Shown here: in pieces, positions 1 through 10,683 of the stretch
Position numbering within the stretch: position 1 is the stretch's first letter
Layout of the letters: every line of letters starts with the position of its first letter
Source of the DNA: Gymnothorax reevesii
Lineage: Eukaryota; Chordata; Actinopteri; Anguilliformes; Muraenidae
Reading direction: 5' to 3'
Assembly (NCBI GenBank): GCA_029721435.1
Contig: CM056583.1
Location: forward strand, 77,441,120 to 77,505,119
DNA: 64,000 nt
Made by a program: the position numbers and the translations under genes
Notes under the pieces: generated by a model
The model's input: the letters and a program-made list of their open reading frames with translations, nothing else
Database searches by the model: none
Told to the model about the DNA's origin: nothing

Positions 1-77
1 ATCGGGGGACTCAGCTGCCTTCAGGTCTGCAAGGGCCAACCTGAACAAGAAAAGGCAAAAAGAGCTCATGGTAAAAA

Positions 78-356
78 TGTGATGGTTCTGTCCTACAGTC
101 CCTCCCCCTCCAGCTGTCTTCATCTCCACTTCAACGAGCCACACCTGTCGCTCATTAAGGTGGAGGTGAAGTGTAGAGTGTTTAAGGGCTGCACTGCCAA
201 ATTGGAGGGCCAGCTGCATTCTGGCATTTTTAGCTCCATGTGTGTTGCTGCTGTTCCCCTGTCTGTTTTTGTCTGTTTTAAAAGTATATTTATTAAACAT
301 CTTTTTGGTTGTACCTGCCTGCCTGTGCGAGTGGGTCCCTTCACCCATCCATGACA
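78..356 (+). mobile_element. Solo LTR inserted inside the LINE
   Basis: This 279-bp block starts TGTGATGG and ends CCATGACA, so it has the TG...CA ends of an LTR. AAAAA lies directly before it (73-77) and directly after it (357-361), consistent with a 5-bp target duplication. LINE coding sequence stops at its left edge (KELMV) and resumes just after it (IQNQFQDHRN, from about 375), so the block is an insertion. Near its 3' end TATTAAAC is followed by a short GT-rich tail, like the U3-R-U5 layout of Gypsy LTRs. The A-rich target and the TAAATAAATAAA that follows leave a SINE with a short-repeat tail as an alternative. Confidence 0.55.
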
Positions 357-371
357 AAAAATAAATAAATA

Positions 372-1820
372 AAATTCAGAATCAATTCCAGGACCACAGG
401 AACATAAGAAGCCTGTGGCAGGGCATAAAATCTATCACGGACTACAGGACCCCTAAAAGGCCCTGTGATGTCAACATATTGTTTTTGGATGAGCTCAATA
501 ACTTCTTTGGTCGGTTTGGGGAATTTAATAACACTAAACCAGCCAAGTCCACCCCACGGCATGAGGAACAGGCGTCTGGACCCAGCTAACGTCCATAAGG
601 CTCTGAGGAGAACAAACCCTAGGAAGGCTGCTGGCCCTGACCAGATTCCTGGCTGTGTGCTAAATGGATGTGCAGAACAACTGACACCTGGCCTCACTGA
701 CATATTCAACATCGCCCTGGAACATCGTCTCTCTCCTCCCCCAGCATCTGATCCATTCCAGTTTGCATATCGCCCTAACCGTTCAACTGAAAATGCTATA
801 TCTACTGCACTTCACCAGTCTCTGGAACATCTGGAGAAGAAAAACACAAAGGTCCATTTGCTCTTTGCTAACTTAAGCTCGGCTTTCAGTAACATTCATT
901 CCTCAACAGCTGACCACTAAGCTGGGCCCTCTCAGATTGAGCACACATCTGCAAAACTGGATATTGGACTTTCTGACAAACAGACCTCAATTTGTGCAGG
1001 GAGGTCAGAACAGGTCCAGCACCATCACTTTGAGCACAGGTTCCCCCAGGGATGCGTCCTGAGCCCCCTCCTCTACACCCTGATGACCCACGACTGTTGT
1101 GCCAGGTTCAGCAATAATTACATCATAAAATATGCGGACGACAACTGTCGTGGGTCTCATCCAGAATGACGATAAGAAAAAATACTGAGAAGAGGTGAGG
1201 CATTTTGCTGAATGGTGCAGCGAAAACAACCTCAGTCTGAATGTTGAGAAAACCAAAGAACTGGTGATCGACTTCAGAAGAAATCAGCCCATGCACTCCC
1301 CAGTCTTCATCAACGGTACTGCTGTGGAGATTGTGCAGGAAGTGAAATTCCTGGGGCTGCATGTGGCTGATAACCTGTCCTGGTCTCCACTACCTCAAAG
1401 AAGGCTCGCCAGCGGCTGCACTTTCTACGCAGGCTAAAGAGAGCCCACCTCAGCCCAGCTGTCCTCACCACCTTCTACAGAGGCACTATTGAGAGTGTGC
1501 TTACCAGCATCATCTCTCTGTGGCACGAGAGCAGTAGTGTCTCAGACAGAAAGGCACTGAGGAGGGTGGTGAAGGCAGCTGAGAAGATCATTGGGGTTAT
1601 CCTGAAGGACTGCACCCATCCCTGCCACCACTTGTTCTCCCTCTTGCCCTCTGGCAGGAGATACCGGAGCCTGAGGTGCAGAACAGGTAGACTGAAGTCT
1701 TTATACCACAGCCGTCAGGCTTTCAAAATCTTGAAGAAATGCACTTTTGGAAGTAGACAGGCATATGTGCAATATAAATACATATTTACATATGTAGACA
1801 CTGTATATTGTTATTTTTAG
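372..1820 (+). pseudogene. LINE ORF2 remnant (reverse transcriptase), inactive
   Basis: The reading frame is broken in several places. About 50-60 codons usually found between the KAAGPD block and the FQFAYRPNRST block (RT motifs 0-2) are missing between about 730 and 750. A one-base loss near 1048-1052 shifts the frame in the [13 protein letters not shown] block. Just after YADD (1131-1142) bases are missing near 1143, so the normal TTVVGLI continuation changes frame. An in-frame TGA follows at about 1187. Downstream, one frame (1195-1437) reads HFAEWCSENNLSLNVEKTKELVIDFRR, and another (1497-1820) carries the C-terminal tail. The catalytic aspartates of YADD are present but the protein could not be made. 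Confidence 0.8.
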
Positions 1821-1970
1821 ATATTATTTTTTAATTAACTTTTTTTTATATTGAATGATATAATTGGTCGGCGAGTTCTTAGCAATATTTTTGTCATTTT
1901 TTGCCTGTGCAAAATGTAATTTTATTCTAGTACCTGTACCATGAATGACAATAAAATGAACTTTGGACTT

Positions 1971-4140
1971 TTTGAATTTTGCTAAAAATTCTATTATCTG
2001 ATGTAGGCCCCTTAATATATACATAATTATTAAACATTAATGTATTGAAATCTTAATAATTTAACTTTGCACAACTAAGATTGCTCACATTTTTTGTTCT
2101 AAAATATTAGTAAATTAAGTGAGTAATTAGTAAGTAGCACAATGTATACTGCCACAGAGTTTAAACGGATCCCCGTCACAAGTAGGCTTGGGTGTAATAG
2201 TAAATTCTGGTGTTTCCGCCACTGATCGTCACAAACTTGAATATCAACTTTCGTTTAATTTTCTTTCACTTACCACAACCTTCACCAACCATTGAAAACC
2301 ATCTCTGTGCACTCACGAGACCTGCACAGATCAAGTAGCCTGGACATTTAAACCAATTGAGTGGATATATAGCGATGTAAGCAAGCCAGTTAGCAAACCT
2401 GTCTATTAAGCATCATTATATGTGAGTTATATGACAAGTTAGCCAAGCTAAACACTTCGAAATGGATCACTGACTATCTTCGAATTAGAAAAGGTCACAA
2501 ACCAATATTTTATCGGACTGGATCATGTTAGATTTATAATTGCGCATTTCTTTCATTTTCCTCACTGAGCTAAAGTTGGTTGGGAGATTTATGCTTCGTC
2601 TGACAGTTGGTTGGGACATAGGCCCACCACCCCCACCTAAATCTACGTCTATGCATTCACATGCTAGCTCTCATGAGAGGGTTTCTGATGATTGGACCAC
2701 CCCGTATTGAACACTGGAGGGTACAACAAGCATTTGAAGAGGCTACTAAAAATATATGCTGAATCCAGTGAACATTGTAGGCCTTTCACGCAGGTAAGGC
2801 AATAGACCTTTTGAACTGTGCAGGTATGAGGTGCATGGCTGCCATGAGAGGGCACTTGCAATCAGAAAGAGTAACCGATTATGACAGTGGAAATAAGTAA
2901 CTTTCCTGAGCCATGCTGCCCGAGTGACACTCAGAGAAGTGATTTTTGAAGTAGACACATCAGTTGTATTGCTTGAAATGACATTATTCAATACGTTTAC
3001 ATGCACAGTTAAGTCGAGCTACACTAATAGCGTGATTAGGCCATGCAATTGAACTACTGTCCTTGTCCCAATATGCATAGGACAAAGTTTGATTTATTCA
3101 CCGAAGCATGTCCATCCCTGCTGCGATAGGTGGCAATATGCAGCCTTGTTCATGTTGCGTCTTTTTCTGATTGACCTATTTCGTCACAGACCAAACATTT
3201 GACAAACAAGTTAGCTGGCTGCATAGCATGGCAACTGCATTGACTGTATTAGGTCGAGTGACGAGAACATGGCCCACTTCATGGCTCTGTACGTTTAATA
3301 CGAGCTGTTCACTATGCTTTTCATACAATTGAGATGAATGCTATCCCCGGTGGTTATGGCCTTAGCCGAAGCTAGGCTGAAACGCCGCTATGCTCTACTT
3401 GCCCTTTCTACTACCTCGGAGTGCATTTTCCAGAAACGTTGTTGCTAGCAACTATCATAGTTTGTCCATTCACAGTCTGTGGTTCCAATTTTGTAAGTTA
3501 GCATCTGTGCTTTCGGAAAATGCCCGTTGCATGTTGAATGCGGGTCAAAAGTAATGACTAGTGGGAGAGTGTTAGTTTTCTGATGGCGAGTGGAAGAAAA
3601 AATTTTCAGATGACCCACAAGTCATCTGATAAATCATGCGGATGCAGAAACTAGACTGAAATCAGATGAATACTTTACAATTGTGTTTGCTGATAAGAGG
3701 TCTGGTTGTATATACATTCAAAATCCCCATCCCGGTTGGAAAGGGGGTGGCGTTGCTGTTGTTTATAATGGCTCCATTCGCTCAGTGTCAAAATCAGAGA
3801 ACAAATTTCATTCCTTTTGGTACTACTTATGAATTTTTTGCAGCTAGATGCAGGTATGGACCTGCCAAGCACATTGCCCTGATTCCGTAAAATTCCTTTC
3901 TTGCTTAGGTACTTTTAACCTGTGACTGAGTAGTGATGTTGGATGACTTATGAGCAGATGATCCTTTCACATCTTTATTCTCTAATACAAAAGTATTTTG
4001 GAGTTTGTGGCTTTACTCAGAGTATTGTTGGCTGTACCCATTTATATGGTCATATTTTAGACCTTGATTTAAGCTTACTGTTGATATTGACAGGGTTGGA
4101 ACTCATTTACATATTCCCAGTGTGTTTGAACATTTGCAAA
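1971..4140. other. No gene recognised; possible MITE end near 2995
   Basis: I see no coding signal or recognisable element body across this stretch. At 2995-3040 there is TTTACATGCACAG followed by a GAGCTAC... segment that resembles the outer end of a class of fish MITEs, but I could not find its partner end. The short ORFs here (61-89 codons) have no family features. Confidence 0.4.
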
Positions 4141-4144
4141 TGTG

Positions 4145-4315
4145 GCAGGCCGAATGAGGGCCTGGGTGGGAGATTGAACCCCAGACCCCCAGGTAAGAGT
4201 CACATGCGCTGACCACATCGCCAAAGAGCCAGGCTTGTTGGCAAGGCAGCTTGGGCACGTACTTATTTGGAGGCATTTCTAGTGACAGGACCCATCAACT
4301 GTCACATCTCTCTCC
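4145..4315 (-). mobile_element. tRNA-derived SINE-like unit, copy 1
   Basis: On the minus strand a tRNA-like head runs from 4230 down to about 4165. It begins GGCTCTTTGGCGATGTGG (an A-box-like stretch TGGCGATGTGG), has GACTCTTACC at the anticodon-loop position, and ends GGGGTTCAATCTC, which matches a B box. The anticodon loop resembles tRNA-Lys(CTT). The conserved unit continues past the head to about 4315, where TGACAGGACC and GTCACA form a short inverted repeat. A second copy lies 260 bp downstream. The cloverleaf is too diverged for a working tRNA. Confidence 0.55.
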
Positions 4316-4404
4316 TTCTTTCGGGAGCATGTCCTCACGCTCCATGCTTTACACATGCTGCTCCATTGGGATTCCCTGAATCCTGCTGATTACACCAGAA
4401 TGTT

Positions 4405-4568
4405 GTAGGCCGAAGGAAGGCTTGGGTGGGGGATTGAACCCCTTGCTCCCGGGTAAGAGTCACATGCGCTGAGCACATTGCCACAGAGCCAGGCTGATTG
4501 GCAAGGTAGCCAGGATGCATACTTATTCGGAGGCATTTTTAGTGACAGGACCTATCAATTGTCACACT
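4405..4568 (-). mobile_element. tRNA-derived SINE-like unit, copy 2
   Basis: This is the same unit as at 4145-4315, in the same orientation and offset by 260 bp. The tRNA-like head spans about 4425-4490, and GTAAGAGTCACATGCGCTGA at 4453-4472 matches 4193-4212 exactly. The copies differ at many single positions, so the duplication is not recent. A dimeric SINE or local tandem duplication both fit. Confidence 0.55.
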
Positions 4569-5465
4569 TCTCATGTTGTATTTACAATTAGCCTACTGTG
4601 TAATATCTGAAACTTGGATGCACACAAGCATTTTGCAATGAAAAAACTGAAACATTCATTCCATTTAGCAAACAAACAACAAAATCTGGCTGATTAGGCT
4701 GGCTCGTTTGTGAGTTGCATTGCATTTTGTGGTGAATGATTTTATTCAAGGTAATTCTGTGCCAGTTAAAAGCAAATGACATGTGTGTAAGTCCCAAACT
4801 GACATATACTGAATTTTGCTGTCAATTTATGTAGGTAATTTTAATGCACACTAGAGGTTTGAACATTCTCTCACATAGAACTGAATGTACTGTTGCTGAC
4901 TCTACTCAGTGGACCCTTCTGAAGATTCCAAAAGGTGTACCACAGGGCTCAATTTTAGGACATTTTCTTTTTTCTTCTAATTCATAATATTGTCTCCTTA
5001 TATTTCTGTTTCTTCATTCAAGGAAGCATTATCTACCCTGCTGGCATCCATTGACAGTAACCAGTGCTCACTTCTTCAGCTCAAAATTGTCCTAAATGTA
5101 ACAAAAACACAATATATGCAATTCCGTAAATACTATTTCCTGAGAGTAAGTAATTCAAAATTTGCGCTGGGCATGGATATGATTTTTACAGAGTGCCATC
5201 CTACAAGTACCCAGGGATTTTAATTAATAAGAATCTGTCTTTTAAAACATATATTGAAGGAAAAACTAAAAAGTTAAAAGTGGAGATTTGGTTCTTTGAC
5301 AGAAATATATTTTGTCCCTCGTGTGATAACAGGAACCTTTTCGTTCAATCTACCTTCCTGTGAGTACTTGGTCATGGGGACATTATCTACATGCTTGCTG
5401 CCCCTACCACCTTGAAACAGCTGGACATCATCATTCAGCTTTATAACCGGGGATCATATTACAAC

Positions 5466-5473
5466 ATAGAATG
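5466..5473. repeat. Target-site duplication, left (ATAGAATG)
   Basis: The 8-bp direct repeat is paired with 6063-6070 and flanks the MITE exactly. Confidence 0.92.
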
Positions 5474-6062
5474 CAGCGGCAGCTCGTGAACTGGCAATAG
5501 GGGAAGCTCAAGCAATCCCTTAAAATTAATGATTGGTCATGACCTGTTTTCAATCATTCATTTAAATTACCATAACAGAAACTCCGAAAACTCTCTACAT
5601 GATCAGATATGGCTAGTTTTAATTTATAACGCATACTGATTACGACTCCAGACTTCTCACGCTTTTATTTACTCAGGGGTTGGAATTTGGAAGCAATGCA
5701 TTAGTTTCATGATCGTTTAATTTAAATTAGATCATTTGAAACGTGTTTATTCAATTCCGTTGCTTCAAACTCCTGCATGCACAAGTACTTAAATTCTACG
5801 CGAAAATCTCTTTCATACGCGTTGATAGAATAATTGCTGTCTACAGCTGAGGAACATAAAAATGTCACTTAAACTCATGCCGAATGCGCGAGAGTTGACA
5901 GGTATGCGTTATTAATGAAAACTGCCCGCATCAGATAATGTTGAGTTTTTGGAGTTTCTGTTATTGTAATTTAAATGGATGATTGGAAGCAGGTCGTGAA
6001 CAATCATTAACTTCAAGGGATTGTTTGAGCTTCCCTTATTGCCAATTCACGAGCCGCCACTG
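5474..6062. mobile_element. hAT-type MITE with about 119-bp inverted repeats
   Basis: The element starts CAGCGGCAGCTCGTGAA and its right end, read on the other strand, starts CAGTGGCGGCTCGTGAA. The inverted repeats extend about 119 bp (5474-5592 and 5944-6062), with about 14 mismatches that are nearly all transitions. ATAGAATG lies immediately outside both ends (5466-5473 and 6063-6070). This 8-bp target duplication and the CAG...CTG ends are the hallmark of the hAT superfamily. Removing element and one ATAGAATG rejoins the host LINE. At 589 bp it has no coding capacity and would depend on a hAT transposase from elsewhere. A diverged relative of its interior is at about 32650-32860. Confidence 0.92.
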
Positions 6063-6070
6063 ATAGAATG
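6063..6070. repeat. Target-site duplication, right (ATAGAATG)
   Basis: Identical to 5466-5473 and adjacent to the element's terminal CTG. Confidence 0.92.
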
Positions 6071-6600
6071 CATCACTGTACTTCGTTTCAGGCAGCGGGC
6101 TGTGCTCCATAGCCATTAGACAAATGCAGCACTGGCTCACATATATTTAAAAATCTTACATAAGCTACCTAATTGCCTGTTATCCCTAATTGCCTTGTTA
6201 CGGTGTTCCAGTCATTACCCGGCAAGGTCGCCGGACTGGTCAGTTCTTGTGGTCCCTCGAATCAACACCAAGCTGGGAAAAAAACTGCATGAAGTTACTG
6301 TGCTCCTAAGCAATGGAATAAGTTTCAAGAGACTTTTAAATTAGATGGCTTATTCTCATTGAGGACATTCATTAATGTAATAAAGAAATGTGTTAAGTCT
6401 AGGTCTGTGTTTGTTTTCAATAATGTTGCCATAATGGCATCAGTTTACGGCACATCATGTAGTGATGTATTGTCGTCTTATTGTTTATAATATTAACATG
6501 ATTATATTTTTATGTGATTACATGACCAACTGGGACACCACTGCAAATGAGACCTCGGTCTCAATGGGTTTCCCTCTTTAAATTAAGGTAAATACTTAAG

Positions 6601-9100
6601 TAAATAATATCAAGATTATTTACTGCTTTAAAAATATTAATATTAAAGATAAAATGACTTAAATGCTTCATGTGCATCTTTATCATGTGATTGCCTCAGA
6701 TTGCCACAAACTCCCATCGCAGACTGCTGCAAACTGCCTTTATCCAACAGAGTCTGCCATTCCACTGTGCAGCTCATCTTAATCAACTGAGGAACCAAAG
6801 TGCAAACATTGGAAGACTCAAATTTCATTTTGTATAGTCCTCCAGTCCATTGCATGTCACCTGGTCACCTTTCAATTTTTCACAATCTGGTCATTAACAG
6901 TATCATTATAGAAAGGGTTATGGAAAATAGTTTTGAATGATCATGAGTTGTGAGGGCCAAGAGACTAGCTAATTCAAACTTCAGACCACCTAGGAGAAAT
7001 TGGAGTTAGGACACCTAACATAGAGCCAGTTCCATTATTTGCAACAACCCACATGTTCAATGAGGTGACCGCAATCTATGCTGAGCGTGTAGATTCTATT
7101 CTTAGTTTATCCCATAACATCTTGATAATGACTCCGGCTCCAAGCTATGCTGTAAATAAAACCCTGCTTTTATATTTCTACAATAAATTTTTTGCTTAAC
7201 TGGGCCTGTTTTTGAGTCTTGAATATCAATTTCGCTGTGCTTCATGACCATTAGTGTACAGCAGTCTAAGGTGTATTTCAGGTTGTAACTTGCTTCATTT
7301 CTGGTGTTTGTATTGAAGCATACAGTTTAATACTTTTTTATGCACTATTTGGTCCCTTGCTACATGTAAAAAAAAAAATTCTGACATTAAAACACAAAAA
7401 ATTCAGTTAAGCCTGTGTGTTTTTTTGGTATCACTAGTTTGACTAGAAATTTGTCGCAAGGACACGAGGCCAAAAAAGTGACATGATTTACTTTTGTGAG
7501 GTCAGTTGATTTGACTCACAACGAAACAATACGGTAAGCAAGAGGAAGGCAATGGAGAAAGGAATCAGATATTGTGTGGCTGGTTTGCCGAACAACCAGA
7601 ATTGTACAAATAAGTCCCTCAGATCCAACTTTAGGGCAAAACAGGTCACACTTGTTCACTCTGTATTGATTTCAGCAAGCACATGTAAGCTGAACTACGT
7701 TGAGACTGTGATCAAATATGCCTCGAATTAGGCATTCCCAGAACTTGTCGCCGGGACTATTTTAGACAGATAATCAATGTACTTCAGGAGACACAAAATA
7801 CTTTTTGTTTACATTTTTAAAAAAGAATTTCCATTATTGCAAAAAAAAAGGAAAAATATTATGTCATATACACCTTAATTTAATTTGTACTAGTACTTTC
7901 AGAATTAATTTTATTTCTGATTTCAATGATGTAAAGATTGAGTCCGTGTGAAAGGTGTTGGAACGGTTAGTGTATGCTCAATTATGACTGGAAATAATAT
8001 CATCTATTGACAATGAAGACTTGCATTGTGTCAAAATCAGTAGCAATCATAAAATGCCCTTTTTAGAGAAAATGTCAGTCTTTCACACAAACCCACCTAT
8101 TACTCTCATTCTTTCAGTACTCTTTGGAAGGTAAAACTGTAACCTTTCACTAGGAAGTGAGACTACCCTTACCATTAGTTTTATTTTACTTGTCTAATTT
8201 TTTCCCCCTGTGGAACAATGTTCCAGATGTTCTTTTTTTTCTTTTTGTTTAGGAAGCTGAATATGCTTCACTTCTGATCATTGTCTCATACTGAATAGAA
8301 AAAAAAAACCCTCAGAGCTGCTTTACAGAAACATTCATTTTCAACCATGGAATTAAAAAATGTTTTTCAGGCTGTCATACACCACAGTACAGGCTTCAGC
8401 ATTTGATGATCCAGGAGTTCACAATTACTAAATATTTTATAAGCTACACCTCAGAATGCTGTGCATAGAGTGTTTCATAGTAAAATCATTGAGAACTGAT
8501 TGGGTTTCATGAAGTGTTACAAAACCTCACACCAGCATAAATGATGCAAATGAAGCGTGAAAGAAAACGAACTGGAGATGACTTAAATGGAACATTTTTT
8601 TTTTCACTTTTATGATGGAATATGAAAGGAAAAAAACCAAACTCAGGGAAAACATGAACCAAATTCTGATACTAATCTCAGCAAGGGGACATGATAAGGA
8701 ATAATATGGTGGCTTTATGTTTAATAAATTGATGCAAGAGGAAATATGTTGTGTGCAAATTTCCCCATGGCTGAGTCAGACAGTCAATGGAAAACCTCTG
8801 AAGTGAGCAGTTGGCAGAATTTATAGATTGCACCTAAGTCACGAAGACCAGGATCATGGTTTGGATATGGCAAGGTGTTTCAGACAGTTAAATGAAACAA
8901 AAATGATTCTGTATGGGACTTCCACAGATGATTTAGCTTTGTCAGAGCATTTAATCCTGGTCCAGGTAACACTTAAGTGTTGAAACAACTGTCTCTTTTG
9001 GCTGTGCGGAGACACTAAATTTGTTTGAGTTGCAGAGGGTGCTACTATTTCCTGGAGAAGTTGGCATGATTGTTTCAGGAAACACTTGGGTATACAGGAA
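6601..9100. other. No gene recognised; A/T-rich spacer
   Basis: No element or exon could be supported. Short A runs occur near 7370, 7843, 8295 and 8590. Parts of 8770-9100 may belong to the Tc1 relic that is clear from 9138, for example TCATGGTTTGGATATGGC near 8855, but the similarity is too weak to draw an edge. Confidence 0.4.
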
Positions 9101-9137
9101 AGCTAATTGTTAAATCTACACAAATGAAATCAATCAC

Positions 9138-9330
9138 CAGATCTGAATCCAATTGTACTCACATTTTGCATGCTTAGAGGAGACTGAGGGCAAAACCCAA
9201 GATCTGAAGATGGTTGCTGTGCAGGTCAGGGAAAACATCGTCAGGGAAGATTCCCAGCATGAGGTGATGTTTATGCATCCCATACCCCAAGCAGTCAGTG
9301 TTGCAAAGTGTAAAAAATGATTTATTCTCA
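9138..9330 (+). pseudogene. Tc1-like transposase C-terminal relic
   Basis: Reading on the plus strand from about 9138 gives SPDLNPIVLTFCMLRG, which matches the SPDLNPIE(L/H) region around the third catalytic residue of Tc1/mariner DDE transposases. The catalytic Glu that should follow PI is replaced by Val here. Downstream, with frame changes, come equivalents of the typical C-terminal helices up to TGTAAAAAATGA near 9310-9320. Stops interrupt the frame. No terminal inverted repeats were found, so only the gene remnant is called. Confidence 0.6.
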
Positions 9331-9515
9331 CTACATTATTTTAAACTGTTCAATACTGAAATGAAGCACTGTATACAAAAGATGCTGTTGTTCATAAGTT
9401 GTCAATGCCCAATGAATTATGATGCTCACTATAAGTACCTTAAAATGAATTTGATTTACTAAATTGACCAAAACTCTTTGGTGAGATTACATATTTAAGC
9501 AATAGATCTTACATA

Positions 9516-9518
<3 letters not shown>

Positions 9519-9569
<51 letters not shown>

Positions 9570-9581
9570 CGTGTGTGTGTG
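9519..9581. repeat. (GT)n microsatellite
   Basis: There are about 24 GT units, one CTC interruption, then five more. The cysteine/valine-rich ORFs across it are artefacts of the repeat. Confidence 0.98.
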
Positions 9582-9792
9582 CATGTTCTGCGGCTGTTTT
9601 CTGCCATATGCAGAGAAAAACAGTACTCAGAGAACCAGTTTTGCAGTGTGTCTGAGCGGCTCCCCTCAGATAGATTGTTTACAGCTCCCAGCTGCTCACT
9701 AACTCTGGGCGAGGGCAAAGCTGTCTTTTTCATGAAAATATAATACATGAGGTACAAAGGTGCTGCATACAAATTAAGAGTCTTCCACTTAA

Positions 9793-9793
9793 T

Positions 9794-9847
<54 letters not shown>
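9793..9847. repeat. (GATA)n microsatellite
   Basis: About 13 tetranucleotide units of TAGA/GATA lie here, with no interruption apart from the edges. It is the same repeat class, on the opposite strand, as the TATC array at 27259-27301. Confidence 0.98.
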
Positions 9848-10319
9848 TAATCACCCTGTGGCACTAGCTTAACAGACAATGGGCCGTCGCAAAATGAATG
9901 AAAGTCAACAGATGTTTATCAGAACGTTGAATAATTGGAGCATTTCTTGAAAAAAATAAAATAAAAATTACTATGCTTCCTCCCAGATAAAACATGTTTA
10001 AGTGGTCAGGATTTAATGCAATAATATACAACCTCTGACGATTTTCTGAATCCAGTGAAAATTCACTTGAAATTTGACCAGCGCCTGTAAAATTTGTGCC
10101 ACTGCTAGCATAAGGTGATGGAAGGCTGATATTTGGCAGCAATACATGTTAGTCCTGCAAGATTTGGTCACAAGAGAGTTATAACTTAGGTGAAAATAGT
10201 TGAAAACCAGTTAGAATTTTGAAGTACTTTTACATCAGCTAATGTTTGAGACTTCTGAGAGACATCACAGCCTTCACTGACAGTCGCAAAACAATATTTC
10301 AAATATCTGCATTATTCCC

Positions 10320-10680
10320 TGTGATAGCTGCTGGAAGTGGACGCCAAGAACTGCGGCCAAATATAAAAGGCAAATCTCGCAGCGTGTAGAGAGACTAAAA
10401 AACGGATAGAAATGACGAGACTCGCGCTACCAACGGACCAGACGCCGTCCCCGGTAGAAAACAGGCGAGCTCGAGGCAAACAAAAAAAAGGGAAATAAAT
10501 CAAAGATTCCCTAACTCACTAACACTGATCCTGTTATGCAGCTATGCAAGTCCCTAACAATAATCTCTCAAGAGACCTTACCTGCTAAAGCGCCAAAGAA
10601 GCACTGACACTCTAGCAAGGAACGCAAGGCAAAACTGGAGCTTAAATAGAGTCCGGGCAACGCCCCCAATTACTACTAGC
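10320..10680 (-). repeat. 3' LTR of the Gypsy element
   Basis: On the minus strand this LTR ends CAGCTATCACA, giving the TG at 10320-10321 on the plus strand. It contains a TATA-like TATTTAAG (complement of 10644-10651). It matches the other LTR at roughly nine positions in ten over about 320 bp. The outermost 25-35 bp at the low-coordinate side are absent from the partner LTR, so they mark the true LTR terminus. Confidence 0.85.
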
Positions 10681-10683
10681 AAC

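Larger units (their letters stand above)
1..1970 (+). mobile_element. Rex1-like (CR1/L2-related) LINE, 5'-truncated and decayed
   Basis: This is a non-LTR retrotransposon, which copies itself by target-primed reverse transcription. Translated pieces appear in order. A linker ending KKRQKELM is read at 5-77. IRSLWQGIKSITDYR is at about 400-447, KAAGPDQIPG near 628-657, and the RT segment FQFAYRPNRSTENAIS near 758-806. An SSAF motif is near 877-888, YADD is at 1131-1142, and the C-terminal part (NNLSLNVEKTKE, ThrPheTyrArg region, LLPSGRRYRSLR) runs to about 1820. The SSAF region corresponds to the Rex1 RT site used in fish surveys, which is why I favour Rex1. The 3' UTR ends near 1970 after GACAATAAAATG. 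The 5' end lies outside the window or is truncated. A solo LTR interrupts it at 78-356. The clade name is less certain than the LINE call. Confidence 0.8.
4895..6600 (+). mobile_element. L2-like LINE fragment, split by a MITE
   Basis: This is the 3' part of a LINE. It starts near the RT motif KGVPQGSILG (about 4930-4960), continues with LKIVLNVTKTQYMQF (about 5080-5125), and then a Y-K-Y-P-G-I block (equivalent to YKYLGI) near 5203-5220. LSFKTYIEGKTKKL follows, then a block ending TLKQLDIIIQLYNRG near 5410-5450. After the insertion the frame resumes near 6071 and continues to GKKTA...APKQWNKFQETFKLDGLFSLRTFI (about 6275-6375). The 3' end has GCAAATGAGACCTCGGTCTC at about 6544-6563 and an AATTAAGGTAAA tail. 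Several stops and frame changes are present. The YADD segment is lost: between 4965 and 5035 the sequence is non-homologous. Clade L2 is my best reading. Confidence 0.75.

Noticed and set aside
4165..4230. A true tRNA gene
   Set aside because: Boxes A and B are visible but the stems do not pair well, and the unit is duplicated with its flanks, as expected for a SINE.
9517..9772. Cys/Val-rich and His/Thr-rich ORFs
   Set aside because: They are translations of the (GT)n repeat in different frames.
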